Shown: one piece after another, positions 25,034-37,800 of the stretch
Numbering within the stretch: position 1 is the stretch's first letter
Layout: every line of letters begins with the position of its first letter
Source of the DNA: Coniella vitis
Lineage: Eukaryota > Ascomycota > Sordariomycetes > Diaporthales > Schizoparmaceae
Reading direction: 5' to 3'
NCBI GenBank assembly: GCA_011317545.1
Contig: WUJK01000003.1
Location: 2,418,001-2,482,000, forward strand
Length of the DNA stretch: 64,000 nucleotides
Position numbers and translations under genes: made by a program
The notes under the pieces: generated by a model
The model's database searches: none
What the model was told of the DNA's origin: nothing
Seen by the model: only the letters and a program-made list of their open reading frames with translations

Positions 25034-26908
25034 TCAGCACAGAGATTCAGACTGCTGTGGGCTGTTAAACTCCTTCAGCCGTTGGTCAATGTAAGCTAAC
25101 CTAGAAGCCAGGTTGATGCGGGCAGGCTCCGTGGGTTGGGAAGCGGTCGAGTGGTGGATAGTGGAGAATGGGCGCCCGTAGATGGAGCCATCGAGAAAGC
25201 TAGGCTGGCTGAACCTGTTGGGCACGCTGAAGCTCGAGCCACTGACCGAGAAGGGCGAGCCGAGCCGCTGCGGGACTGCAATAGGGACTGCCGCTGGTTG
25301 CTGACTGGTTACAGACGCCGTGTCAATGAAGAGCTGCGGCTGAGAGCGAGACGCAAAAATATTGTCTTCACCATAGCTCAAGCTGAAGCTCTTCTTGTGC
25401 ACGAGGGGATGCTCATTGCGACTGGGAGAGCTGGGCTCAAGCCAAAAGTCAGACGACAAACTAGGTCGCTTGCGTGTTTCGAGCGTCTGGCCCGTCTTGC
25501 GCTTCTGGGTCGATGTCCGACTGATGCGCACTGGAGACTGCAATCTAGGCCGCGCACCGCTGACTGTCCGTGCCTGAGGTCGGCGGGTTACATTGAATGC
25601 ATCGCCCAGCGAGGTCGAAGAGCTGGGTCCATAGCTCTGAGCATTCATAGGGGAGCCTAAGCGCCGTCGATTCTCGTGCGAGAGCTCGGTATCAGCGTTG
25701 GATCGTGGAATGTGGTCCAGATTCTGAGGAGTAGCAACGGGTGAGACGGGGGTGGCGTCCCTCAATTGCGCCAGTGGCCCTTGTGGGTTCATGGCCTCCG
25801 AGGTGGTAATCGCAAGCGTCGTGGCCATGTCGCGGGTCTCGAAAGCCGATGCGTGAGAACCAGGCGTTTGTCGTCGTGCCCAACGAGCTACTGGGTCGTC
25901 CGAGAATGGGGTTGGGCTTCGGGACAGGTAAGCAAAGCGCATCTTTCCGCCGTCGGCGCCGCGAGCTTTTTGCTTGCACAGCACTCTGAGCTGGGCGCGT
26001 GTAGCCGCACCGGTATGGGGCCACTCAATGAAGGCCCCGGATGCCTCCGCTGTGGGGGTCGAGTTGCCGCTCTTGACGCCAAGTGCACTCGCGGGTTTCG
26101 CAACCGCCTTGGAGCCTTTCCAACTGCGTGCCGCTTCGCGTGCGACCCTCTTGCAGACTCCCTCTGGGGGTATGCCGCTCTTGCCAACCTGGAAGGGTGT
26201 CACACGGGGATCGGAAAGATACATGTTGTAAGTCGACCAAAGATGAGCATCCATAGCCTTGGTCCAGGGTGCCTTTCTTGGAGGTCTGTGGAACTCGCCT
26301 GGCGTTGAGGGCGTGTCTGGCTCTTCTAACTCAAAGCACAGAAAGTCCTCCGAGGCCGATATGCTAGGACTGAATTGCAAGTCGTCATCGGAAAAGCACG
26401 ACGATAACTGGCTAAAGGAAGAGCTGCTCGTGCGGGTTGATCTAGAGGTAGAAGGCCGCGATGAGGGCTCGGGGCTCGATTCGCAACTGCTCCTCCAATC
26501 AACGGCCCAATTGGGGTATCTGAATGGGGTGAGGGCAGGAGGCTCGACAAGTGCAGGTGTTTTGGGCGGCGTGGACAGGTGCTGACCAGCAAAGGGAGCA
26601 GAGAGTCTGCCATCAATCTGCTCGTCCACGTCCTCAAAGTCCCTCCACGGGGGAAAGGCCTCCGTCTCCAAATCGGCAATTGCTGGTTCTTCAATGCTCG
26701 GAATGGGAACGTCTGCAGCAGCGACGGATGCGAGAAACTGTTGCGTGGGTGCTGTCAGATGCTGAGCATCGTGTCTTTTTCGCAGCCGCAGGCGCGGCCG
26801 TGGCGTGCAAGGAGTCTGGCATTCGCCCTCGTCAGAGGGCTCTGGAGTCTTTGGTGTAGCGAAACGACCTTGTCTGAGCAAGATCGCCGCATCCTCGAGT
26901 GCACTCAT
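25034..26908 (-). CDS. Unrecognised fungal protein with a Trp-rich, Myb-like segment
   Basis: A single open frame of 624 aa. I take the ATG at 26908 (MSALEDAAILLRQGRF) because the only upstream in-frame codons are non-ATG. Residues 1-200 are Pro/Ser-rich with many TP/SP sites. A conserved block at about 230-290 contains WTKAMDAHLWSTYNMYLSDP and GVCKRVAREAARSWKG, with Trp spacing reminiscent of Myb/SANT helices but not a clear match. A second block near 310-345 contains FIEWPHTGAATRAQLRVLC. The C-terminal half is Ser/Arg/Pro-rich. No signal peptide or membrane segment. The composition suggests a nuclear or cell-cycle-regulated phosphoprotein, as inference only. The gene is divergent from the O-fucosyltransferase gene across a 5.3-kb gap. 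Confidence 0.8.
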   Translation of the reverse strand: MSALEDAAILLRQGRFATPKTPEPSDEGECQTPCTPRPRLRLRKRHDAQHLTAPTQQFLASVAAADVPIPSIEEPAIADLETEAFPPWRDFEDVDEQIDGRLSAPFAGQHLSTPPKTPALVEPPALTPFRYPNWAVDWRSSCESSPEPSSRPSTSRSTRTSSSSFSQLSSCFSDDDLQFSPSISASEDFLCFELEEPDTPSTPGEFHRPPRKAPWTKAMDAHLWSTYNMYLSDPRVTPFQVGKSGIPPEGVCKRVAREAARSWKGSKAVAKPASALGVKSGNSTPTAEASGAFIEWPHTGAATRAQLRVLCKQKARGADGGKMRFAYLSRSPTPFSDDPVARWARRQTPGSHASAFETRDMATTLAITTSEAMNPQGPLAQLRDATPVSPVATPQNLDHIPRSNADTELSHENRRRLGSPMNAQSYGPSSSTSLGDAFNVTRRPQARTVSGARPRLQSPVRISRTSTQKRKTGQTLETRKRPSLSSDFWLEPSSPSRNEHPLVHKKSFSLSYGEDNIFASRSQPQLFIDTASVTSQQPAAVPIAVPQRLGSPFSVSGSSFSVPNRFSQPSFLDGSIYGRPFSTIHHSTASQPTEPARINLASRLAYIDQRLKEFNSPQQSESLC

Positions 26909-29900
26909 GTTGGGCAATGGTCAAGTGCGAAATGAAGAGGGTGCGACCATCAATTATCGGTAGACGAGAGGTTGTCAAGAGCAAGGGAGGGTCGTCAGCG
27001 GGATTGCGCCACTGCCTGCGCGCAAGAATCTGCGTGGAGATGACGATCCAGTGAATCGGACGAGCGCTTGGATCGAAGATGCGCGTCGCGAATTAAAAGT
27101 AGAGACCAGGCAAATCAAACAAGAGGCTGCCAGCCCAAGCCAAGGCGCAGTGCGAATAAAGGAAGTAGAATGACAGCGGGTGTCGCGTGGTTTCCAAGCT
27201 GTGGTACTTGCGGCCTGCCGTCTTGAGTCGAAATGGCGCCGCGACTGTCTTTATGTTGCTAGATAGAGAAGTGGATCGAAGTGGCTGGTGCGCAGGTACT
27301 ATTCGATGAGGGCTCAAAAAGAAAGAGGAATCAACTCGGTTGGCGATGGGTGGGTGGGCGCTTGTGTCTTGCGAAAGGGTGCGCCTTTGTCTTGGGCGAA
27401 GTCGAGGGCGGCACTGGTGGCGAGAGAAAGAACCGTATCGTCAGAATCTTGGAAGAGACGAGGTACAGGGCGTGGATGGTGGTGTGGAACGAAGTGTGGG
27501 AGGACGGCGATGAGGCGGGGAACGATGGATGTTATGTAGGAGCGACGCACACTCTGGGCTCCCTGGTCGGTGGCAGATGGTCGATGGTCGATGGGCAAGT
27601 GGGATGGATGGATGGATGGATGGATTGGGGGGGGGGGAAGGGCATGATGGGACGATGGGGAGGACTGCGGAATGCTAAGAAGCTAGTGGAGCCTTTGATG
27701 GGTCAGAGGGGCTGCTAGCCCCGATCAATCCCTCCGCAGCCCAAGTCACAGAGGTACCCCGTACCCCGTACCGCTTGGTCAGAGCTGCGACTTCAGGGGG
27801 ACCAGGCTCGATAGGCCCTGTCCATGCGCACTGTCGCAGTGCGGGTCGCTACTACCTACCTAGGTATGTACATAGTATACATAGTATTCACCAACTTACC
27901 CAACCTGCCCCCTAGCGGGCGTTTCTACTTGGGACTGGCAACTACAATTTACAGCTTCAAGTTTGCCAACATGGAACGTACTCATTCAACCGCTCAAGTG
28001 GACATCTGCCAAGCTCGATACCCAAGTGCTCCTCCCAACAGCATTGATAGCGCCTCTTTTGGGCGTCTGTCGACAGTGTGTTGGTACGGTAGATGCGGCG
28101 GCTGACAACATAGACCCCCGCTTCTGCTCCCAGGGCGAGACGCCGCCTTTGGTGCTTGCTGCTGTCTGCTACTCTGCCGCCTGGGCGTTGGTGCTGGGCG
28201 GCTGCGCAATGCAGGTCATGACTGGGGCAAGCACACAAACACTTTTGGCACGCAACAAACAGCGACCCCGGGTAGATGCATGCAGGTGGACCGCGGCGGC
28301 TGTTGTTTTGTTCTTGTCGGGCTTCGGGACTCCCAAGAGGGAAGAAAGAAAGAAAAACGTCCTATACTTAGCAGGTAAGGAATCTAACCCATGCTGCCGA
28401 TTTGGGAAGGGGATTATCTCAGCCCAATTGTGGAGACGGGTGACTACTTATAGTAAAAGGGAACTGTACATAGTAAGTGCTCTCTAGGCCTAGACATGAT
28501 GTACTGAATCTAGAAGCTAGCTGAATTCTTGCTGGGTGGTCTGTGTACATACTATGCTGATACCCATGAGCTTGTGAAAACAGATATGCAATCAGTCAGT
28601 GCCGTGCAGTGCCGTGCAGGGCAGGGCAATGCAATGCTGCGATGCGATGTTGATGCCAGATGACGGACAGGAAGGATCCCAACAATGGTGGTGGACACAG
28701 CCTGATGACTGGCAGATCGGGTCCTGGGTTCTTGACGTACGTAGTAATCGAAAAAAGCTGAGGCTGCACATCTGGCGGACCCTCAGCAGCTGCTGATTTG
28801 ACAAGTACCATGTACTCAGCTACCATGCACGGCACTATGAGTCCTTACTAACCTGCTGTGAGTAACCCGCAAAACGCAGTTGTCGACCGACCCCTTGGCC
28901 GTTGTGTCTCGTTCCTTCCCATCTAGATGGGTGCGAACTGGGCCATCCCAGCAGCTAGGGGGGGGGGGGTGAGACATGCTGCTGCACCATGACCATTCAA
29001 AATAGTGCACGTCGACTCCCACCAGAGCACCAAAAAAACAAAGTGGAACCCCGGCAGCCAAGGATATTGTTAGAATGAAGTACACAAGAGGGAAAAAAGA
29101 AAGAGGCTGGCAGTACTTCAGACACTCGGATGTTTTTATGTATTTGCTGGGCCTTACTATGTATAGCACAAGGGGCGCCTACTACGTACCCGGGTATTTC
29201 TACTATGTATTCGGTGTCCGTCCGGCTATTACGTAGTAAGTGCTTGATGCCAGGATTAAGACTAGCTGTACTATGTAGACGGTCCAGATGCCAGACGAAT
29301 AGACCAACGGTCCAAGCCGCGAGGAGGCGGACAGTATTGATGCCAGTAGGAGCGAGAGACACTGTACATTGGATCATAGTATCTATGAGCCGATTACATA
29401 ACATAGTCTGGTGGCGCGTTTTCTGGCGTCTGTCACGCGTCAGCTGCCAGTGCGGACGCGTTTGCCCCACTTTTGTGTGCTCACGGATACCTGTGTACTG
29501 GTACTATGTAAACAGCAGCAAGACAAATGACTTGCTCTTGCCCAGATCGCAGATGGCTGGCCCACGAACCAGCCACTCTCTTTTGCCTCACTACGTATTC
29601 CTGGACCTACCGGTGATATCATTTTCGACACCCGTCGTCCCGGGATCCTTTCTCCACAATGGGGCCCACAAGGGTGTAAAAGTTAGAATCCCGTGCCTCG
29701 TTTCCCTCGTTCTGCTCATCCTCATCCGCATCCTCCGTCAACTGGTTCATGCCGTGTCTTGGGAAAGCCTTCGAACCAGGCGATCGAACGAAAGAAATGG
29801 GCGGCCTGGAGGCCCAGATATGGTTGAGACGCACTCAAGCCACGCCAACAAGGAATCATCCCTTTCAACGGTGCTGATGCCATGTCAGACGCGACACCAG

Positions 29901-32240
29901 ACAGTTGCTTATGATGATTCTTGCTCTCACGCCTCTTCGTCTTCTTCCTGTCCCTCCTTCTTTGTTGCCCCTGCACCATCGCCAGCCTCGCACAAGAGCT
30001 CGCGCAGCTCACAGCACATTTCCGGTGGCTGGGTGGGCAACACAAGAAACAGGCCCCGGGCTAGACTAGACGAGTGAGAGCACCTTGCCTGCTTGCACAT
30101 CTGCAGCGGTAAGATCCCGGGAAGGGCGAGCTGCTACGGTACATTCATTGGAGATACGTACGCTCTGGGTTGGCTCCGCAGCCATCAATGACTTGGTCCT
30201 GGGCCGCCGTGACATATGTACACAACCTGACGACTTGCACTATCACATACACACAAGTATGTACATAGTAGTGCACTGTGCCCTGTAGGTACATACGAAA
30301 GCACCAACCAGTCGGCAGCCGAAGCCTGGCACGGTCTTCTGAGGCACACGTTGGGGTGTCTGAGTATTATGTAATGCGCAGATCAGATTCTCCTTCAAAC
30401 ACTACTCTGTACTTGGACAAAGCCACATTTGCGTATGCTTGGAAACAGAAGTACTATGTATCTGAGTCTGTGGCACACACACACAAATTCCTGTGATTGG
30501 CCAGGTGGGAACTGCCCGAACACGGTTCCAGGGTGGAGTGGCGGAGTGGCCAAGGCTGGCAGGCTGGCAGGCTGGTACTATGTACTTGCTGGCTCGGAAA
30601 TGCGATCCGAATATCTCCCAGATCGTGCAGTCAACTGCCGGTGATCAGCCAAGGCATTCCCCAGACAATGTGCTTACTGTACATACATCTCGCGGAGGAA
30701 ATCGACGCCCAGACAGAGCTCTTGTTGCAGCAACGATCGCCATGCTGCAACAATCATCCAAGCAATAGAGAAGAGGCATTTCAGGCTTGTCGGCCCCGAG
30801 GTTCCCAGAGCGCAAAGCCTCCATAACGACCCTTGTCCAGCAGTCTGTGGGCAACAGGCCTAGATCGTTTCCGACTGTATTGCTGAGAGCCCTATGGATG
30901 GGTCTTTTTCTGCCTCCAACAAAGCGATTCAGGGCCGACCGCGTGGCAACTGACAGCGGCACACAAGGCAAAAGCGGCCCGCATCTGTGCCTACCTAAGA
31001 AAAGCATCAAGAGGTAGTATCACCCAGCATGTTGCTTGCGCTGAGGCGGGAGTCTCTCTCTTTACGGTATAGGGACTTTTTTTTCTTCTCTTTTTTTTTT
31101 TCTTCTCTTTTTGTTCTTCCAAGCTTGTCTAGTCGCAAACTAACCATTTCTTCCTTCACATCTTCTAGATTTCGAAGAGGCTAGGCGCTATTGGTTGTTG
31201 GGCACCTTAAATAATGGCCACTGACTTGGCGATTTCCTCGGTGTGCTCGAGGTCTGCAGTGCCGAAGCTTGCTGCTGATACTATAATAGGGCGGAGCTGC
31301 CTTGTCTTTGGCTTGATCTCTCCACGACGGCAAATGTTACTATTGTGTACTCGACATGTGTTGCAAAGAAATTATGCAAGTCACTAGCTGTCGCACAGCA
31401 TTATACGGCAACTCCCCGGTTTGCACAAGGCTTGCGTGCTGCTACTAGATATGTATTTATGTATTGCGGGCCAATCCGCTGGCAGGCTCTCTCGCGTGTT
31501 CCAAGCCGCCCAAGCCATTCCAAACTGGAGGCAAGAGATGAAGGTGTGTGTACTAGTAGGCTGTTACGGGCTCCCGCCTCCCTAGCTGCCTACTACGCTA
31601 GGTACTATGCTAGGTAGGTACTCGCTGTAGACTACTTACTATTGATTATATAGACTTTGGGCCTCGGCGCAGCCCGTCCCTTGGAGGCAGCCCGGCCCGA
31701 GTGGCATCGTTCCCCGCAAGGGCTGAATGGAGGTTTCGTGCGGCATCAGGCCCCACTCTCGACTCTCTTCTTATCAGGAAATGCGAGCAAAGAGACGATG
31801 CCATCGTGCGTGGGCAAGGCTGAAAAAGCTGTACTATGTAGGCTTGCCAAATCAGAAGGTGGTGGTGCCAAGACACGCCATCAAGGGCTCTAGTGGCTGA
31901 GATCGTTACTAACGAGCACTAGAGAAAATTCACCACTGACAAGGGCTGCGGAGTTGAGGTCGACGCCACAACGCCTCTTGATCTCGATTACTACTATGTA
32001 GCCCCGGCTTCGAACCCCAGAGCAAGGGAGCTGGAGGTCTCGGTCTTTCCTCGTCCCTCCTCACCCTCCTTGCGAAACACACCTTGACTCAAAAGATTAT
32101 CTGGCCAGTTCACCAGCAAGAGGATTGAATGTTACGATGATTCTGTCGACTCGTCCTACATTGTAGGCTTGCTTCTCCAGTACGTTGACCACGAGAATCC
32201 GCCGCCCGCTTCTCTTTCCACCTTGTGCAACACCTTCAAG
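26909..32240. other. 5.3-kb divergent gap rich in the TACTATGTA motif
   Basis: The gap lies between gene starts at 26908 (-) and 32241 (+). It carries at least 12 copies of TACTATGTA/TACATAGTA, nine of them in 29155-32000. It also holds a GGAT/ATGG run at 27600-27625, a G9 run near 27630 and a TACCTAGGTA palindrome at 27857-27866. A long open frame at 29130-30077 has no domain, odd composition and several copies of the motif inside it, so I do not call it a gene. Stable CT-rich stretches at 31080-31120 lie upstream of the transferase gene. Confidence 0.5.
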
Positions 32241-34297
32241 ATGTTGTCTTCGCCTGGCTATTTCCGCATGACCAGGTATCTCGTCTTTGCAGTCATCCTC
32301 ATCCTCTGTGTACGGCTCTACTTCCACCGCAATCCCACCCGCGTCCAGGATGCCTCCGGTGACAACCCACACGATTTCCAGGACGAGAAGAAGAAGCTTT
32401 TCATTGCCGACTATCTAGAAGCCGGTGAGGTTGGTGGTGAACTCGACGGCCGCGAGCTTGCCAAGCTGTGTCAGAGCAAAAGCTGGCATCCTGAGGAAAA
32501 GGCTCTCATTGTATCTTGTGAGCCCATACCAGGCGGAGTAGGCGAGGTCAAGAATGGAGCCTTGAACTGTGTGCGATTTGCGATTGAGATTGGAGGTTCG
32601 TATCACGGTTTTCTTTTTTTCCTTCCCTTCCTCTATAAGTGGACAGTCCGGGAGCACCTCCAAAACTGTGCATGTCTTTTACATATGCTTCCATTTTGTG
32701 TTGCAGTTCCTTGCTAAACAAAATGAGGAAAAATAAAACATAACTTTAGCCCAACTCATCCTTCCTCGCATCGCCCTGCGTTCCATCTCGGACATTAGCA
32801 ATCTTCACGGCTCGCAACAGTCCAAGGGCAACCCACTAGACTACATGTTCTCCATTCCCAAACTAGTCTCATCGCTTGAAACATATTGTCCGCAGCTCAA
32901 GATCCACAAGTCTCTCGATGCGCTCTACGACAGACCGTCGCTACTGAAAGCCCTCGACGTCAACATTCAGCAATTTGCGCTCTTGTTCCACTCGTACGAC
33001 GGCATTCCGACGACGGTCGTTGCGGAGCCGCAAAAGATCAACGAATTCGTCACGACGCACATGAACTCGCAAATGCCGCTCGACAAGCGCCACTATCCTG
33101 TTCGCGTGCATCTGGTAGGTTGGCCTCATCACCCTGACTGGCTGCTTTTGCTCCGTTCGACGCTACTACTCTACTTACTTGCCCTTCTGCGAGAGAGGTA
33201 TTCTGTCTGACCATATCGTCGTCAAGCTGCTGACTCTGCCCATCTAGCAAAACACCCTCTTCACTTGGCCCTTGCGCGAAGTAGGCAATGACAAGCTCCG
33301 CGCAGACATGAGCAACCTCTTGCGCCTCCGCGACGACATCCGCACCCTCGCCGCATCGGCCCTCTACAACCTCGTCAAGCGGTACTCGCTTGCCATCCCA
33401 CACCCAACCGCAAAGGGCCTCATGCAATCTCTTGCGGAGACAACCATCAACGAGGACGACGCCGACGACAGCAGAGGCCGCGATAGCGACAAGAAGAATG
33501 ACGACAGCCGCCACAGGCAGGGTATTATTCACAGTCGAGCCGACGAGGCTTCAAAGGGCTTCATTGGCATCCACCTCCGCACCGAAAAGGACGCCCGCGA
33601 CGCGAACGGCCTGTTTCCGGGCTACAATGACCAAGTCGCCTACTTCTTTGCCTATCTCTCTGCGCTGCTTCATTCTTCCTCTTCTGCCCCTGTTCCACCT
33701 GACCCTCCTGCCATGGAGGGAACCACAACCAGCAGCCGCGACACCAATACCAACGACAAACACCAACCTATCGACGACCACATCAACAACAACAATAACA
33801 GCAAAAGAGACACCCACACCAACAACAACAAGAACAACATCGTCTACCTCGCAACAGGCCTCACAGCAACAGACACAGACATCCGAAACTTCCGCGCCCG
33901 CGCCGCGCAGCTCAACGCCACGGTCCTCCTGAAACGAGACCTTCTCGACGCCTCGGAAATCACCGCCTTGAACCGTCTTACATGGGACCAGCGCGCCCTC
34001 GTCGACTATGAGATGCTCCTCCGCGCCGAGACCGTCCTGGGCATTGTCGAGAGTAGCTTTGCCTGGAATATTGCGTTGAGAAGGGCGCAGGCATACGGTG
34101 GTAACGGCAACGGGATTGGGAAGGTTGATGGTGATACGAGTGAGGAGGATCGAGCTGCGTTCAAGGCTAAACCGGGCACGGTGGCGGATCCTGTTACCGG
34201 CTTGAAGGAACCGTTGATCATGTGGCGGGATCGGTGGACGTGGCTGTTTGGAAAAGTTGACCGGGCTGTGTCGATGTATTTGGCTACTTGGCCTTGA
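32241..34297 (+). CDS. O-fucosyltransferase-like type II membrane glycosyltransferase
   Basis: Three exons, 32241-32595, 32750-33114 and 33248-34297, joined in phase; the product is 589 aa. The N-terminus has a single signal-anchor (about residues 10-28, TRYLVFAVILILCVRLYF), so the catalytic part should face the ER/Golgi lumen. Motifs of the GDP-fucose O-fucosyltransferase fold are visible: an N-terminal Gly-rich donor-binding loop (CEPIPGGVGEVKNG), the basic GIHLRTEKDA block holding the conserved Arg, and a C-terminal VESSFAWNIALRR segment. An Asn/Asp-rich low-complexity insert (about residues 395-435, HINNNNNSKRDTHTNNNKNN) lies between the last two. Fungal members are mostly uncharacterised, so the sugar donor and acceptor are unknown. 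I chose the ATG at 32241 because the frame upstream has only non-ATG codons back to the stop. Confidence 0.85.
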
Positions 34298-34857
34298 CAT
34301 ATCTTATCTTTGTCTTGAATAATACTGGAGAGCCGCTTCGTTCTCGGGAGCTTGGATTATCAATACTTATGAGGTGGTATTCTACCAGGGTGAATATGGG
34401 TTTTGTGAAATTTTCAAATCGAGGTACAATCGCACCGCCTTCTTCTATTTTTGGGCTGGAGCACTCAAGACCAAGCTCCGTCCGGCACATCAATACATTA
34501 TATCGACTAAAAAACCCATGGCTAGACGACGGCATGCTTGAGATTATCGCTTCCGCTCAACATTCCCTCTCCCTATTTCTCGAGAGCTCTTCTACAATCA
34601 ACAAGAGTTCTGCTATGCAAATACATACGCACAAGACTTAAAGAGCCCTACAACCAGAAGGATACAAAAGGCTGAAGCTCCATATGCCTTCCTATTCCAC
34701 GTTTTATCCATAACAATCGCTGTCACTGGCATCATCATTCCCCGACAAAACAAAATCAAGAAATAACAGCGCGTACCAAAACAAAGATGCTTCACGGCTC
34801 TCCTTATTTCTTTGACCACAATATAACCAGGTTTAATCACTCAATGTCACACGCTTC
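34298..34857. other. Convergent 3' region before NUP159
   Basis: 0.56 kb between convergent stops, AT-rich and consistent with 3' UTRs. No gene visible. Confidence 0.5.
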
Positions 34858-37800
34858 CTAATGCGTATCAGTCATCTTGGACATTTTGGGCCCTTGTTCC
34901 ACCAATTTACCACGTAGCCGATTCAGAACATCCTGGCGCTTTCGCATCTTATCGCGAACAGCAGCCTTCTCCTCAGGCGTAAAGGCAGCCAGCTTCTTGT
35001 GTGGTGGTGGTGTTGCGTTCCGGCCGCCGCTGCTGCCACCGTTGACGGAAGATCGCAGTGGTGACGGCGAGTGCGTACTTCCTCTACCACGACCAGCCAG
35101 CAACAGCCGCCGGTTCGTGGGCGGGGTTCTGACAATCTCGGGGGTCCCCTCCCGGCTCGAAGGAGGCAAACTGCCGCTTATACGAAGCTTGCGCACCTGT
35201 GACTCGAGAATGTCAATTTCTCCGCTGCGTTTTTCAAAAGCCGACGTCATCCTGGAGATGGTACGCATAATAGCATCCACAGTCGGTACGGCGTTGGGTT
35301 TTCCGGCAACAGTGGCCAATTTCGTCTTGAGCATGGTCAGCGCGCTCTCGGCATCCGCAATGAGCGTAATCACGCGCGCATACGACTGGCGGAGCTCATT
35401 CTGCTGCACGGCCTGTTCGGCATTAAGAGGCATGACGCGGGCGGTTGCAGCTTGATCTGGGTCCAGGACGTTGTCAAGAATGCGCTTGAGATCTTGCTTC
35501 TTTTGACGAAGCTTTTGCGTTTCCCGCTCAAGGTCCTGGCACGTATCCCAAGTGTCTTGAAAGTCATGGACCCGGCCATCCTCGAGGTCTCGGGCCAGCT
35601 CGTCATCCAAAATGCTGTCCAGGTCTTCAGCCTCGCATAGGATCCAATCATCCATGTTTTCGAGGTCGCCCTTGGTCTTGTGGTCTGGCTTGCGCTCTTC
35701 ATGGCCTTGAATGAAGCCAGCCAGCGCACGAGCATTGAGACCCAACGTAGCGAGCATGCCATTCATGTCGCGATACAGAGCCTCGACCTGAGCAGCAATT
35801 GTAGAAGCATGAGCATTGGCAGTGAGACTAATGAAAGCGTTGAACTCGCCAATCTCCATGGTCGGGTCAACTGGGCTCTCGAGGAGTGCCTGAACCTGCT
35901 CGTACTCGTCATCTTCTGGGTTGTACTGTTGTTCCTGTTCTGCTTGTTTCTTCTGCGCTTGTCTCTGCAGAGCGATATTGGGGTCCTCTCGAGCCTCGAC
36001 GCGACTGGATATACTCTTACTGAATCTGGAAGCCTGAGGTCGAGGGGGCAATCCAGAAGAAGAACCGAAAGGAGAAGGCTTTTTTGGAAGGCCCAGACCA
36101 TGGGAAGGATTCGAAACACCAGAGCTGGTAGGTCCAGGCTTGGAAAATAGAGAAGTACCGTTACCAAAGATGGATGGCCTGGAAGGCTGTGCGGCATCTG
36201 GACGAGAGACAAGGGAGAAAGTACTCCCTCCCACTCCTCCAAACGAGCTCTGAGGGGTGGCACCGGTATTTTGGCCTGCATCGGCCGAGGTGGGGCTCAG
36301 ATCCTTGGCAACATCAATGCCGCTGCCTTCACTGCCGTCCTCTTCCTCACTACCCTCGGCGTCTTCCTCCTCTTCGTCTTCATCATCAAAGTCGTCCTCA
36401 TTTTCGCCCTGATCGTCACTTTCGCCCTCCTCTGATAAATCACTACCCGAGTCCTCAGGAACAGTGGGTGCTGCTGAAGGATCAATCGAGGAGGACTTGG
36501 GCAGCTTCGTAATGAAATCCGGAGGTAGGGGCGCTTCCTCTGGCACTGGTGACTTTTCTCTGGTCTGGAGAAGAGATGGACTAGTTCGACTAGCTGATTC
36601 GGGCTTGGACTTCGGCGCGAGAAAGTCAGGGGGTAAAGGAGCGTCATCCACCTTTTCGACGGTCTGCTTGATGTCTTCTATAGCATTAGTTGAAGCTACG
36701 GAAGACGCAGAAGATTCTTCAAATGGGTATGCTGCCTTACTCGTTGTGTCTGGAGGTAATGGCGGCTCAGACGTGCCTGTAGCCGCTTGTGTGCTTGTGG
36801 GTTTACTTTGAGCAAATGGATTGGGTTTAGTTGAACCTGCATTGAAGGTATTGCCAAAAATGCTAGAAGTCGGTTTGCCGAGGGCTGTGTCGGACTTGGC
36901 AAAGGGATTAGGAATGGGCGCGTCTGACTTTGTAGTAGAGGCTCCAAAAAGACTGCTAGTCGTCGCAGGGCCCCCAAACGGGTTCGATCTTGGCTTATTG
37001 CTCTCTGACAACGACAAGAGATTGGTTGGCGCAGGTGTAGAAGTTGGCGTTGTCGATCCTTGACTCTTGTCAGAGAATGATTGAACCTTCTCTTGCTCAA
37101 CCGGGGTCGCGACTGTCATTGGGTCATCCTTGGTCTCGGATACAGCCGGCGACCTGGCAGCAGAGTCACCCAATGAAAGACCAAAGCCACCAAGGCTGAA
37201 GCCGCTCTTTCCGGTAGGTTTTTCGTTGTCGTTGGCAGTCGCAGGGTCTGCTTTGAATGTTGTTCCAAGCACAAAGGGTGAAGCACCAAACGAGGAGCCC
37301 CCATTCGCGTTAGACGCGCTCGCCCCAAACGCACTTCCACTGTTTGTGGACGTATTTGTCGAGCCGAAAGCACTCGAACCGAAAGTTTTGCCGCTGCCAA
37401 AGGAGGATTGGTTTCCTCCACCAAACACACTCTGGCCGCTAGACGCCGAACCAAAGGTGCTGGATGAGGACGGTTTCGCAAAGATACTCCCTCCACCGCT
37501 GCCTCCATTGCCACCGGCCAGGCTTGCAAACCCGCTCTGACCAGCCAGCGCGGCAAAGCCTCCTCCTGATGCAGATGCATTGGATCCTGCGGCGCTGCCA
37601 AACACCTTGTCACCCGTCGACCCTCCAGCAGTAGGCACTGCAGAGCTCGCAAATCCATGTGAGCCAAAGGCAGGAGCTGCGTTATGGTTGCCTGTAGCCC
37701 ACGGGGATGTCCGTGATCCCAGGCCGCCAGCTTGTCCGAAAGCTGGGCCTGTGTGACTTCCTCCCAAGCTGCTGGGCGCACCAAAGGTTGGGCCAGACGA

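Noticed and set aside
29130..30077. 315-codon open frame on the plus strand
   Set aside because: No domain or conserved pattern, Cys/Arg-rich odd composition, and several copies of the intergenic 9-mer lie inside it; such frames arise readily in GC-balanced spacer.
32000..32025. B-box-like GCTTCGAACCCC, hinting at a tRNA
   Set aside because: No acceptor or D-arm pairing can be made with the upstream 60-90 bases. Similar hits near 15868 (minus) and 29768 fail in the same way. I found no tRNA or rRNA gene.
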